Shown here piece after piece: positions 41,986-49,995 of a stretch of DNA of 55,160 bases. Source of the stretch: Chloroflexota bacterium. GTDB taxonomy: Bacteria; Chloroflexota; Ktedonobacteria; Ktedonobacterales; Ktedonobacteraceae. Made by a program: the position numbers and the translations under genes. The DNA is taken from assembly GCA_005881495.1 (NCBI GenBank), contig VBHI01000308.1:1-55160 (forward strand). Direction: 5' to 3'. Under the pieces are notes generated by a model that was not told where the DNA came from, ran no database searches, and saw only the letters and a list, made by a program, of their open reading frames with translations. Positions within the stretch are counted from its first letter, which is position 1, and the number at the start of each line of letters is the position of its first letter.

Positions 41986-42929
41986 TGCTTTATCCTAGCT
42001 ATCTCCATCTGTATGAAACAGGCGAGCTGGCTGAGCGCGCAGCTAGAGCCTGGGAAATCTTACGTAGTTGCACAATCTGTCCACAGAATTGTCGCTGTAA
42101 TCGCATTGCGGGGAAAACAGGGGTGTGTCGTTCAGGGACAGAGGCCATTGTTGCATCCTGGAATGTGCACCGCCGCGAAGAACCCCCGATAAGTGGGACA
42201 CGGGGGGCAGGGTCGATTTTCTTTGGCTACTGCCAGGCCCGCTGCACATATTGCCAGAATTTCTCGTTAAGCCAGGGGGGGCTTGGCCACCGCATTGGGC
42301 CAGAACGGTTGGCGGATATGATGCTCTACCTGCAAAGGAAGCGTTGTCATAACCTGGATCTTGTGACCCCCACTCATTTTGTGCCCCAGATACTGGCAGC
42401 ACTGGTTGTAGCCTGTGGCAAGGGGTTGACACTGCCCATTGTTTATAATTGTGCCGGCTATGAAAACCTGGAGACTCTCAGGCTGCTGGACGGTGTTGTC
42501 GATATATATCTCCCTGATGCCAAGTACGCCGATAATATAAACGCGCTGCGCACCTCGAAGATGCCGCACTATGTCGATCATAACCAGATTTCGCTGCGTG
42601 AAATGCTCCGGCAGGTCGGCCCGCTCCAACTCGACGAAGATGGTATCGCACGGCGTGGATTGCTCATACGGCACCTTGTGATGCCCGAGAATATAGCGGG
42701 AACGCGCGAGGTATTGCGATGGATAGCGGAAGAATTAGGTCCCGGTACACCTGTCAGCCTGATGGATCAATATTTTCCAGCCTGGAAAGCCGTGAATGAC
42801 CCGGTACTCAACCGTCGTCTCACCTGGAGCGAGTACAAGGCAGCGATCGATGCACTGGAAGAATTTCAATTGGACGCGGGTTACGTCCAGGAAGACCTGA
42901 TGGAGCTGGATACGACGTCTCTAGTGTAG
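41985..42929 (+). CDS. Radical SAM protein of the PflA-like (AmmeMemoRadiSam/YgiQ-adjacent) group
   Basis: 314 residues. N-terminal Cys cluster 'CTICPQNCRCNRIAGKTGVC', then the radical SAM triad in 'FFGYCQARCTYCQNFSLS' (C-x3-C-x2-C, about residues 82-95), and later 'LTLPIVYNCAGYENLETL', 'VDIYLPDAKYAD', 'LLIRHLVMPENIAGTREVLRWIA'. This is the 'putative pyruvate formate-lyase activating enzyme' family; it binds a [4Fe-4S] cluster and cleaves AdoMet to a radical, but the true target is unknown, since no pyruvate formate-lyase is nearby. Start ATG overlaps the stop of the phosphotriesterase mini-gene (TAATG), with AGGGTG as ribosome site. Confidence 0.88.
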   Translation: MLYPSYLHLYETGELAERAARAWEILRSCTICPQNCRCNRIAGKTGVCRSGTEAIVASWNVHRREEPPISGTRGAGSIFFGYCQARCTYCQNFSLSQGGLGHRIGPERLADMMLYLQRKRCHNLDLVTPTHFVPQILAALVVACGKGLTLPIVYNCAGYENLETLRLLDGVVDIYLPDAKYADNINALRTSKMPHYVDHNQISLREMLRQVGPLQLDEDGIARRGLLIRHLVMPENIAGTREVLRWIAEELGPGTPVSLMDQYFPAWKAVNDPVLNRRLTWSEYKAAIDALEEFQLDAGYVQEDLMELDTTSLV

Positions 42930-42950
42930 ACGTTTTGAATGGTTGAGTCG

Positions 42951-42959
42951 TGGTATAAT
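42951..42959 (+). promoter_or_regulatory. Extended -10 promoter (TGGTATAAT) before the polyprenyl synthase gene
   Basis: TG-n-TATAAT about 170 bases before the start at 43129, no -35 box; the fourth copy of this promoter type in 10 kb. Confidence 0.55.
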
Positions 42960-43128
42960 CTGATAAATACGACTCGCACGTACTGGTAAGAAGATTAAGA
43001 AGAAGACCGGCACTTGAGAGACACTGTACGCTATGTACACGGTGCTTCCGTGGGTAGGTGCATTTCTAAAAATCAAGAGAGTTATAGAGAAGAAACGCAC
43101 TTGAAGGTGCCTGAAATGGAGAACCATC

Positions 43129-44047
43129 ATGAAAGACACGGCCACTTTGAGCCGCCTATTTACCAATATCCAGGTTGACCTCGATCAGGTGGACAGCACG
43201 TTTGAGGAGAGAGCGACCTCTGGCCTCGACATCCTCAATACCGCTTCAATGCATGCGCTTGGTTCACCTGGCAAGCGACTAAGAACGGCTCTCACATTAC
43301 TTTCGGGCAAGATGAAAACGTACCGTTGTGGATAATGCGACGACCAGGCGTGGCAATCCAACCGTCAACGCGCTGTGGGGGAACAATATCGCGATTCTGC
43401 TCGGTGATTACTACTTTGCCAAGACTGCTGGCTTGATTGCCGATATTAACGACAATCGTATTGATCATCTCTTCTCGGATACTGTGGCAACGGTCTGCGA
43501 AGGCACCATTATGGAGATGATGACAGCCGGACGTATCGACCTGACCATCGAGAGTTACTATGAGAAAATCAACCACAAGACTGCCTGCCTGATTGCTGCT
43601 TGTTGCAAAGGCGGAGCGATTGTCAGCCAGGCCGCGGACGAGGAAATCGAGCTTCTCTACACATATGGTTTGAACCTGGGTATCGCATTTCAAATCATTG
43701 ATGACATCCTGGATTATACCGAAGACCAGGCGACGATTGGAAAACCTGCCGGTAATGACCTGCGCCAGGGCATGGTCACATTGCCTTTGATCTATGCATT
43801 ACAGGAGCAGCCACGCAATGGTCAGTATCAAGTGGTACATAGACTACTAAATGGCACATCGCAACGGGAGGAAGACCTTCTCTCGGTAATCAATTGGGTC
43901 AATGAAGGCCAGGGGGTAGAACGTTCACGGGTAGATGCCTATAACTTTGCGAACAAAGCGCAAGCAGCATTATATCATTTTCCCGTCTCACAAAATCGTG
44001 AAGTGTTGGATCAGTTGATCGATTTCGTGGTCGCACGCAAACACTAG
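43129..44047 (+). pseudogene. Polyprenyl diphosphate synthase broken by an internal frameshifting deletion (first Asp-rich motif lost)
   Basis: Frame 1 (43129-43335) encodes 'LDILNTASMHALGSPGKRLRTALTLLSGKMKTY' and ends after 'RCG'. Frame 2 resumes with 'VVDNATTRRGNPTVNALWGNNIAILLGDYYFAKTA' and continues to 44047 with 'GLNLGIAFQIIDDILDYTED' (second Asp-rich motif) and 'GKPAGNDLRQGMVTLPLIYAL'. Between 'KTY' and 'VDNATTRRG' a trans-isoprenyl synthase needs about 24 residues including the Asp-Asp-x-x-Asp motif that binds the allylic diphosphate; here they are gone. As written the product cannot work. The intact enzyme would make a C30-C40 prenyl chain for a quinone. GGAG precedes the ATG by eight bases. 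Confidence 0.85.
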
Positions 44048-44113
44048 CTGAAATGTGGATGTAGTGACCGCAAACGAGTATCGCAAGCCGGTTTTGAGCA
44101 GCCGAAGGACGGA

Positions 44114-44154
44114 ATGAACGAAGAGGCCGCACTGTTCGCGGCCCCTTCGTTCAT
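44114..44154. terminator. Convergent bidirectional hairpin
   Basis: ATGAACGAAG-A-GGCCGC, loop ACTGTTC, GCGGCC-C-CTTCGTTCAT: long stem with one mismatch between the prenyl synthase and the pseudokinase genes. Confidence 0.75.
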
Positions 44155-44159
44155 TTCCT

Positions 44160-45692
44160 TTACGGATAAAAACCGCGGCTGAATACAATGACGAGCACCA
44201 GGCATACTGCAATAGCACCGAGCCAGATCGCTGCACGTAGCAAGTTATTTCTTTCTTCCATGGGGGGCAGTTCCTCTGGGCGAGGGAGCAGCAGTCTCTG
44301 ATTTTCATCATCGTCGGGGGCAAGTGACTGCAGTGCCTGTGCTACGCTATCGGGTACGGGCGGCACCGGGGCTGGCTCAAATTTTTGCCCTTTTTCAGCA
44401 CTATCGGCGACGCGGCTTAAAGATTGCCCCAGATCTTGTCCAGCAGACCCGGGGACGAGTTTGCCGCTGACTGAACGCATCGCCAATAGATCCTGGCGTA
44501 GTTCGGATGGGCGCTGGTAGCGCTGGCTGGCAATAGGGCGTAATCCTCTCCCCAAAATGGCATCGAACTGCGCAGAAATGTTGGGATTCAGGCGTTGTGC
44601 CTGGGGAATACTGCCACTGACACCTGTTGGCATACTGCCGCTGACTACGTGATACGCGGTAGCCATCAACGCATAGAGATCGGAGCGTACATCGATAACA
44701 CCACGAACGAACTCGGATGCGGCATACGGAGAAAGGCGCGTTCGGTCAATGCCAGAGACAAATTGCGTTGCTCCTCCGGCAAGGACTACAGAGAAGTTGG
44801 TCAGCATGTATTGAGAACCTGTGCGTCCAACCAGAATATGTTCTGGCCGAATAAGGCCATGTATTAAGGGTGGAGATTGCTGTGCAAGTAGCTCTAATAC
44901 CTCTGTCATTTGTAAACAGCACTCGATGACATCTTGCTCCATCATAGCCCTGCCAGTACGGCGCATACGATTTAACAGGGATTCGCCTTGCATTGATTCA
45001 AAAACAAAGAAGTTTCGTCCACGGCCGCTGAAAGCGTCCCAAAGCGTTGGAATATGTGGATGCCGGCCGACGGAGGTCAGGGCCATCGCTGCGGTACGCA
45101 AGGTAGTTTGCAGGGCGACAGGGTCATTTTCGGGTAATACGAGCTCACAAATCATCACCTGAGACATGCCTCGCTGGGCGTCCTGGCCAATCCATATAGC
45201 TTCATAGGCACCTGCAAGCCAATCCTGCCGCTCATGTAGTTCAAGTACCCGATAGCGACCGCCGCGTAAAACAGTGCCAGGAGGAAGCGGCTGTGTCGCT
45301 GCACCTGACGATCTGGTATAGGGAAAAGATGGCCGCCCCGCATGTTGACCCTGGGGTTCCACGGTTAAAGGATCGGTGACTAAGCGGTTTGCCCGAGGAG
45401 CACTTTGCGAATGTTGTAAGTCTGACATAAAGGTATCGGCTGATTGTCCCGGCTTAGTTGCTGATTGTGGACGAGGAGGCACATTTCTCGAAGCCAACGA
45501 ATCAGTACGTGTCCCCGCAAATTGCGTTGATGTTTGCTCAAAATTGGGGGGCTGTGAGATATTTTTCTGCATGGGGGGAGAAGCGGCACGCCCCAGAGGT
45601 CCCGACTGACCAGGCATACGTATCACGAGTCCACAACGTGTACAAGGACTCTTATTTGCATCCCACTCATTGCCACAACGTGGACAAATCAT
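44160..45692 (-). CDS. Zinc-ribbon pseudokinase with C-terminal membrane anchor
   Basis: ATG 45690-45692 with GAGAGGGG about seven bases upstream. The 510-residue product has a zinc ribbon ('CPRCGNEWDANKSPCTRCG'), a long disordered linker, a protein-kinase fold from 'PPGTVLRGGRYRVLEL', and one helix at the end ('LLRAAIWLGAIAVCLVLVIVFSRGF'). The kinase fold lacks catalytic residues: the beta-3 Lys is replaced ('VMICELVLPE'), the HRD loop reads 'HGLIRPEHILV' without its Asp, and DFG reads 'TNFSVVL'. 'YAASEFVRGVIDVRSDLYALMATAYHVVSG' matches the APE-to-helix-F region. So it is a pseudokinase, probably a scaffold or sensor on the inner face of the membrane. Its neighbour is another zinc-ribbon protein on the same strand. 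Confidence 0.82.
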   Translation of the reverse strand: MICPRCGNEWDANKSPCTRCGLVIRMPGQSGPLGRAASPPMQKNISQPPNFEQTSTQFAGTRTDSLASRNVPPRPQSATKPGQSADTFMSDLQHSQSAPRANRLVTDPLTVEPQGQHAGRPSFPYTRSSGAATQPLPPGTVLRGGRYRVLELHERQDWLAGAYEAIWIGQDAQRGMSQVMICELVLPENDPVALQTTLRTAAMALTSVGRHPHIPTLWDAFSGRGRNFFVFESMQGESLLNRMRRTGRAMMEQDVIECCLQMTEVLELLAQQSPPLIHGLIRPEHILVGRTGSQYMLTNFSVVLAGGATQFVSGIDRTRLSPYAASEFVRGVIDVRSDLYALMATAYHVVSGSMPTGVSGSIPQAQRLNPNISAQFDAILGRGLRPIASQRYQRPSELRQDLLAMRSVSGKLVPGSAGQDLGQSLSRVADSAEKGQKFEPAPVPPVPDSVAQALQSLAPDDDENQRLLLPRPEELPPMEERNNLLRAAIWLGAIAVCLVLVIVFSRGFYP

Positions 45693-45863
45693 GATAAACC
45701 CCTCTCTACGCATGAGTAACATACGTAAAAATGAAAGCCGGGGAAAATAACCTACTTCGGAATCATGCAACGGAGTGTGAAGAGCATGCTCTTAGGCAGA
45801 GTATAGTGGAAAACGTGCATGAATGTCAATCATTTAACCGATATTACTACCAATACATGTAGC

Positions 45864-46268
45864 TCACCTCTTGAGGGTGCGTCCAATGGGTGCGAGGGCG
45901 CCAAGAAATCCTTCTAGAGCTTTTGCCAGTTCATACAGTTGTGTGGCTTCAACCACAGAGATTTCGTGGTTTGCACGGGCAACTTGATAAAGCAATTGCA
46001 CAGCGGGATGCTTTGCGGGTGACGTTGTTTCTGAAGTTGATGCGCCAAGAAGAGAGGCACGCATAGCATCGACACTGGCATTCACATTTTCAAGGTTAGC
46101 GATATCGATAAAACTCGCCGGTTTTGGTTGACCCTTTCCCCTGTCTCCTATGTGTTGTGCATCCCATCGGCGTTTTGCCTGCTTACCGGCAGCGCAATAA
46201 CAGAACTCAGGATGGGTGGAATCGGAGTTTTGCAACCCGGTGTCGTCGCAGATTGGGCAGATAGGCAT
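45864..46268 (-). CDS. Small zinc-ribbon protein of unknown function
   Basis: ATG 46266-46268 follows GAGGAGG by seven bases. The 134-residue product starts 'MPICPICDDTGLQ' and has a second Cys pair in 'EFCYCAAGKQAKRRW', forming a C-x2-C...C-x-C zinc site similar to DnaJ- or DnaC-like ribbon modules ('C..C.dtG......CxC..G'). The rest is helical ('VQLLYQVARANHEISVVEATQLYELAKALEGFLGAL'). No catalytic domain. It lies about 170 bases upstream of the pseudokinase gene, same strand. Confidence 0.65.
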   Translation of the reverse strand: MPICPICDDTGLQNSDSTHPEFCYCAAGKQAKRRWDAQHIGDRGKGQPKPASFIDIANLENVNASVDAMRASLLGASTSETTSPAKHPAVQLLYQVARANHEISVVEATQLYELAKALEGFLGALAPIGRTLKR

Positions 46269-46470
46269 AGTTGGCCTCCTCTTCATTTTGAATATAATAC
46301 ACGCTGAAAACACTATATCACATGTCAGGCAACATGATTTTGATGCCATAACGCGGGAAGGGGATGGTTTTTCCTGTTTTGGTTCGGTTCAGGAAGCTGG
46401 TGAACTATTGTAAGATATTGGTACTTTGATTTGTGATATCACACAGTTACAACTTCTCAGGAGCTGCCAG

Positions 46471-47280
46471 ATGTACCGTATGCTCGCCATCGACCTGGAT
46501 GGCACATTACTTACCCCCATGCCACACAAAAACATCACACCCCGAACACATGATGTATTATATCAAGCCGCACAATCTGGTGTAGCCATTGTCATTGCGA
46601 CAGGACAGACGGTGCAGGTGCTACGCGCCATCTGCGGAGATTTGCCCCTGTCGGCCCCACAGATCATCGAGAACGGGGCGCTGGTAGTAGATATACAGCG
46701 CGGGACAGTGCTGCATGAGAAGCTGATACCGTCTGAACACATTTTACCAACACTTGATATACTGCGAACCTTCGGACTCTATCGCGCATACCATACCTAC
46801 GAGCGCGTGTACGTCGATACCAACACGCCACGGGCGCGCAACTGGTATCGACCACCTGTGCCGCCAGTGGTGGAAATAGAGGATGTGGCGAGCCTGTATC
46901 CGAGGAAGTGCATTAAAGTTGCTGGCATCGGTGAAGAGAGTACTTTACGAGAGAAGCGCAGAGAACTTGAACGTATCTTTACCGGAAAACTCTATGTGAC
47001 GCAGTCTTCTTTTGATCTGTTGGAGTTTCTTCATCCAGCAGTCTCAAAGGTCAATGCTCTGAAGACTATCGCGATCGATTTAGGCATCGCGCCAGCAGAG
47101 ATCGTGGCAATAGGCGATAACCACAACGATATCGGCATGATCCGTTACGCCGGGCTTGGTATCGCTATGGGCAACGCACATGATGAGGTGAAGGCTGCAG
47201 CTGATTTTGTGACCTTGAGCAACACCGAAGAAGGTGTGGCTGTAGTGATTGAAAAGCTGATGCAAGACGGAGAGATATGA
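46471..47280 (+). CDS. HAD-superfamily phosphatase (Cof type)
   Basis: ATG 46471 with AGGAG eight bases upstream. 269 residues with the HAD motifs: 'MLAIDLDGTLL' (nucleophile Asp), 'VIATGQTVQVLRAI' (motif II, Thr), Lys in 'SKVNALKTIAIDLG' (motif III) and 'IVAIGDNHNDIGMIRYAGLGIAMGNA' (motif IV), plus the C2 cap between. Such Cof-type enzymes hydrolyse sugar phosphates or phosphorylated cofactors in the cytosol. It stands 98 bases before a glycosyltransferase gene of the same direction, so it may supply or remove a phosphate in that pathway. Confidence 0.9.
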   Translation: MYRMLAIDLDGTLLTPMPHKNITPRTHDVLYQAAQSGVAIVIATGQTVQVLRAICGDLPLSAPQIIENGALVVDIQRGTVLHEKLIPSEHILPTLDILRTFGLYRAYHTYERVYVDTNTPRARNWYRPPVPPVVEIEDVASLYPRKCIKVAGIGEESTLREKRRELERIFTGKLYVTQSSFDLLEFLHPAVSKVNALKTIAIDLGIAPAEIVAIGDNHNDIGMIRYAGLGIAMGNAHDEVKAAADFVTLSNTEEGVAVVIEKLMQDGEI

Positions 47281-47378
47281 TGGATTCCGCTGCTGTGTAA
47301 ATTTTGTCGGTCCAATAGCGTGTATAAGACAGTATCATTGCGCCGACTATTTTGTGTAGCTGAGGAGTTGTATCTTTT

Positions 47379-48092
47379 ATGTCAAGTGAACAAGTTGCTA
47401 TTGTCATACCGGCCCTGAATGAAGAAGAAGCCATACGCCATTTACTACCAGAAATTCCCCCCGACACTGCGACATGGATTATTGTGGCCGATAACGGGAG
47501 TACCGATAATACGGCGGAGGTGGCCCATTCTCTAGGCGCCCTCGTCTCCAGCGAGCCGATTCGTGGTTATGGACGCAATTGCCTGGCAGGCTTCAAGATG
47601 GCCTGTACGTTAGGGGCCGACATTGTTGTTTTTTTGGATGGAGATGGGAGCGATGATCCCGCCGACCTGCCCATGATGCTGGCTCCGCTCAGCGAAGGAC
47701 GCGCGGACCTGGTGGTTGGTTCGCGCGTGAGTGACCGTTCAGAGCGTGGCGCGGTCTCGCCACAGGCGCGGTTGGGTAACTGGCTTGTCAGCCGCTTGAT
47801 CCGCATATTGTATGGCGTGCGTCTCTCAGACATAGGGTCGTTTCGTGTCGTGCGCTGCTCCGCATTAGACGCGCTGAAGATGAATGAAATGACCTTTGGC
47901 TGGCCGGTTGAGATGTTGGTGAAGGCTGCACGAGCGCGGTATCGCATTGTTGAATTGCCTCATCACTACCGCCATCGCAGTCACGGCCATTCAAAAGTAG
48001 CTGGTACGATCTCTGGCAGCCTCAAGGCCGCATATTTCATGTTGCGCACAACAGTGCGCTATGCGGGAGCACGAGGTGGCACACATGCTTGA
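47379..48092 (+). CDS. Family 2 glycosyltransferase (dolichol-phosphate mannosyltransferase-like)
   Basis: 237 residues. GT-A fold with 'VAIVIPALNEEEAI' at the start, nucleotide-sugar site 'ADNGSTDNT', metal-binding 'VVFLDGDGSDDP' (about residues 85-95), 'LVVGSRV', and acceptor-side 'SDIGSFRVVRCSALD' and 'YRHRSHGHSKVAGT'. No membrane helices. It should move a sugar from a nucleotide donor to a lipid phosphate or small acceptor. The stop overlaps the next start (ATG 48085), so the two are translationally coupled. With the DUF2064 protein and a radical SAM gene it recalls gene pairs TIGR04283/TIGR04282 described in arsenosugar-like pathways. Confidence 0.88.
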   Translation: MSSEQVAIVIPALNEEEAIRHLLPEIPPDTATWIIVADNGSTDNTAEVAHSLGALVSSEPIRGYGRNCLAGFKMACTLGADIVVFLDGDGSDDPADLPMMLAPLSEGRADLVVGSRVSDRSERGAVSPQARLGNWLVSRLIRILYGVRLSDIGSFRVVRCSALDALKMNEMTFGWPVEMLVKAARARYRIVELPHHYRHRSHGHSKVAGTISGSLKAAYFMLRTTVRYAGARGGTHA

Positions 48093-48804
48093 TACGGCAC
48101 TTGTCTCTATGGCGCGCTACCCGGAGGCTGGAAAAACCAAAACACGTTTAGCTGATGCGATCGGCCATGAAGAGGCTATGGCTCTCTACCAGGCTTTTCT
48201 CACCGACCTTGCTCAGCGTTTTGCCGGTGGTGACTTTCACTTCCACTGGGCGTACACGCCAGCAGAGAAGGACTTCGCTGCCTTTATATCTACCCTTACG
48301 CCGGCGATTGCTCACTCTATGTGCTATTTCCCGCAAGAGGGACCAGACCTGGGCGCACGCCTGCTCTCTGCCTTCCAATGGACGTATGAACGAGCATTTC
48401 AAAAGACGATCGTCATCGGTTCGGACTCGCCGCACATCAGCCCGGAAATTATTGGCGATGCGCGGGCGGCACTGGACGAGGCCGATGTCGTACTGGGGCC
48501 TGCCGAGGATGGCGGGTACTATCTTCTTGCGATGCGCCAACCTCACGATGTCTTCAGCGGCATTCCAATGAGTACCAGCGTGGTAACGCAAATGACAATT
48601 GAACTGGCGCAGCGTCAAGGTCTCGCCATTCGCCTGCTGGGGCCGCTTTTTGACATTGATGAATTACCCGACCTGCTACGTTTAGCGCATTTACTGGAGG
48701 CAAATAGCTCTCTGGCACCTGCTACCGCTGCATACCTGGCTAGAAGAAGGGCATTACATGACCTTGACACCCACAGTTACGCTGCCACGTTCAATCTACA
48801 TTGA
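48085..48804 (+). CDS. DUF2064 / TIGR04282-type nucleotidyl- or glycosyltransferase
   Basis: ATG 48085 (GAGGTGG just upstream), overlapping the GT2 stop by eight bases. 239 residues: 'ALVSMARYPEAGKTKTRLADAIG' (NTP-transferase-like start with Pro-x-x-Gly-x-x-Lys-Thr-Arg), 'QEGPDLGARLLSAFQWTYERAF', 'IVIGSDSPHISPEIIGDA' (Asp-Ser-Pro) and 'VLGPAEDGGYYLLAMRQP'. The family is related to CofC/MobA-like nucleotidyltransferases and is usually paired with a GT2 enzyme, as here. Exact substrate unknown. Its 3' end overlaps the next gene by 47 bases. Confidence 0.88.
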   Translation: MLDTALVSMARYPEAGKTKTRLADAIGHEEAMALYQAFLTDLAQRFAGGDFHFHWAYTPAEKDFAAFISTLTPAIAHSMCYFPQEGPDLGARLLSAFQWTYERAFQKTIVIGSDSPHISPEIIGDARAALDEADVVLGPAEDGGYYLLAMRQPHDVFSGIPMSTSVVTQMTIELAQRQGLAIRLLGPLFDIDELPDLLRLAHLLEANSSLAPATAAYLARRRALHDLDTHSYAATFNLH

Positions 48805-49762
48805 GCCGACGAGTCGTTGTAACGAGCTCTGCCAACAATGTCCGCGAACGCTGCTTTCAAGAGAGGATGATCGTGATCTCAGCTATGAGAAATTTTGCTT
48901 CATTGTCGATCAATTTCCTGTGCTGGAGCGCGTGGTGCTACACGGCCTGGGCGAACCATTGCTCAACAAAGATCTGCCGCGTATGATCGCATATCTGAAA
49001 GAGCGGGGAACCTATGTGCTCTTTAACTCCAATGGCATTCTCCTGAACGCGAAACGCGGGCAGGCTTTGATTGACGCGGGGCTTGACGAATTGCGACTCT
49101 CCATGGATGGAGCTTCGCGCGAAACCTATACATTGGTACGAGGCGTGGACGCTTTCGACAAAATCTGGCGCAATGTTAAAGCTTTTATCGCGATGCAACG
49201 AGAGCAGGATGCGAGCAACCCTGCTCTATCGATCTGGTTTACTGCCATGCGCGAGAACTTGCATGAACTACCTCACCTGATCGACCTGGCCAGTGAGCAC
49301 GGCGTACGAGAAATCTACCTGCAACGCCTCGTCTATTTCGAACAGGGACTGGCCCATTCAAAGCAGTCCCTGTTCCGCCGCTCAAATCGCGAGGAGCTGG
49401 CACTGATCAGGCGCTGCGAGGAGGTGTGCCAGGAACGAGGGATGCTTTTTAAAGCCTCAGGATCGGCCAGCCCAACAGAGAGCATCGTGCGGGATTTTGG
49501 AGAGCGTCCCTGGTCCGGCTGCCAACGACCCTATACATTGACCTATATCACATCCAGTGGCAATGTGCTTTCCTGTTGTTTCGCGCCCTTTGGGCATAAA
49601 AGCGCAAAGGAGTACAGGGAGGAGCGCGTACTGGGCAATGTATTTCAGGAGTCAATTGCTGAAATCTGGCGTGGGGAGCGTTATGAGAGCTTCCGACGCG
49701 CCTTTGAGAGCGACCATCCTGCGCGGCACTGCGCGCAATGCGGCACGAATTGGAGCTATTAG
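48758..49762 (+). CDS. Radical SAM/SPASM-domain protein
   Basis: ATG 48758 with AGAAGGG about seven bases upstream, overlapping the previous gene by 47 bases. 334 residues: radical SAM triad in 'PTSRCNELCQQCPRT' (C-x3-C-x2-C, about residues 21-28), 'VLHGLGEPLLNKDL', 'TYVLFNSNGILL', 'DELRLSMDGASRETY', and a C-terminal SPASM-like Cys set ('SGCQRPYTLTYITSSGNVLSCCF', 'HCAQCGTNWS') for an auxiliary iron-sulfur cluster. It should start radical chemistry on a peptide or small molecule. The overlap with the GT2/DUF2064 pair shows a single pathway; the product is unknown. A 16-bp hairpin follows. Confidence 0.9.
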   Translation: MTLTPTVTLPRSIYIEPTSRCNELCQQCPRTLLSREDDRDLSYEKFCFIVDQFPVLERVVLHGLGEPLLNKDLPRMIAYLKERGTYVLFNSNGILLNAKRGQALIDAGLDELRLSMDGASRETYTLVRGVDAFDKIWRNVKAFIAMQREQDASNPALSIWFTAMRENLHELPHLIDLASEHGVREIYLQRLVYFEQGLAHSKQSLFRRSNREELALIRRCEEVCQERGMLFKASGSASPTESIVRDFGERPWSGCQRPYTLTYITSSGNVLSCCFAPFGHKSAKEYREERVLGNVFQESIAEIWRGERYESFRRAFESDHPARHCAQCGTNWSY

Positions 49763-49768
49763 ACATCC

Positions 49769-49813
49769 AGACAAGATGCGAGGGCGCTGGCCCAGTACCC
49801 TCGCATCTTGTCT
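49769..49813. terminator. 16-bp perfect stem terminator of the GT2-DUF2064-rSAM operon
   Basis: AGACAAGATGCGAGGG (49769-49784), 13-base loop, CCCTCGCATCTTGTCT (49798-49813), followed by CTTGTTA. It lies seven bases after the radical SAM stop codon. Confidence 0.8.
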
Positions 49814-49817
49814 CTTG

Positions 49818-49945
49818 TTATGCAAGAGAGGCAATCCACTCTTTTAAAACTGATACGAGTTCTCCGGGTTCTTCCATGAAAACCATGTGGCTTGAGTGCT
49901 CAAAGATGTGCAGCCGTGCGTTGTGTGGCATCAAAGAGCTCGAAA
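49818..49945 (-). pseudogene. Alpha/beta-hydrolase C-terminal remnant
   Basis: The frame ending at 49818 encodes 'LMPHNARLHIFEHSSHMVFMEEPGELVSVLKEWIASL', the last strand-turn-helix of a proline iminopeptidase-like alpha/beta hydrolase with its catalytic His in 'HSSHM'. Everything upstream (nucleophile Ser, Asp) is missing; instead, the KGG gene terminator begins at about 49952. The stump has no start of its own. Confidence 0.7.
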
Positions 49946-49951
49946 AACGAT

Positions 49952-49979
49952 AATGGCTGGCACTGAATGGCCAGCCATT
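49952..49979 (-). terminator. Intrinsic terminator of the KGG gene
   Basis: AATGGCTGGC / GCCAGCCATT stem of ten pairs, eight-base loop; on the minus strand it is followed by ATCGTTTTTCG. Confidence 0.7.
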
Positions 49980-49995
49980 TTCTCTAACCTTCGTT

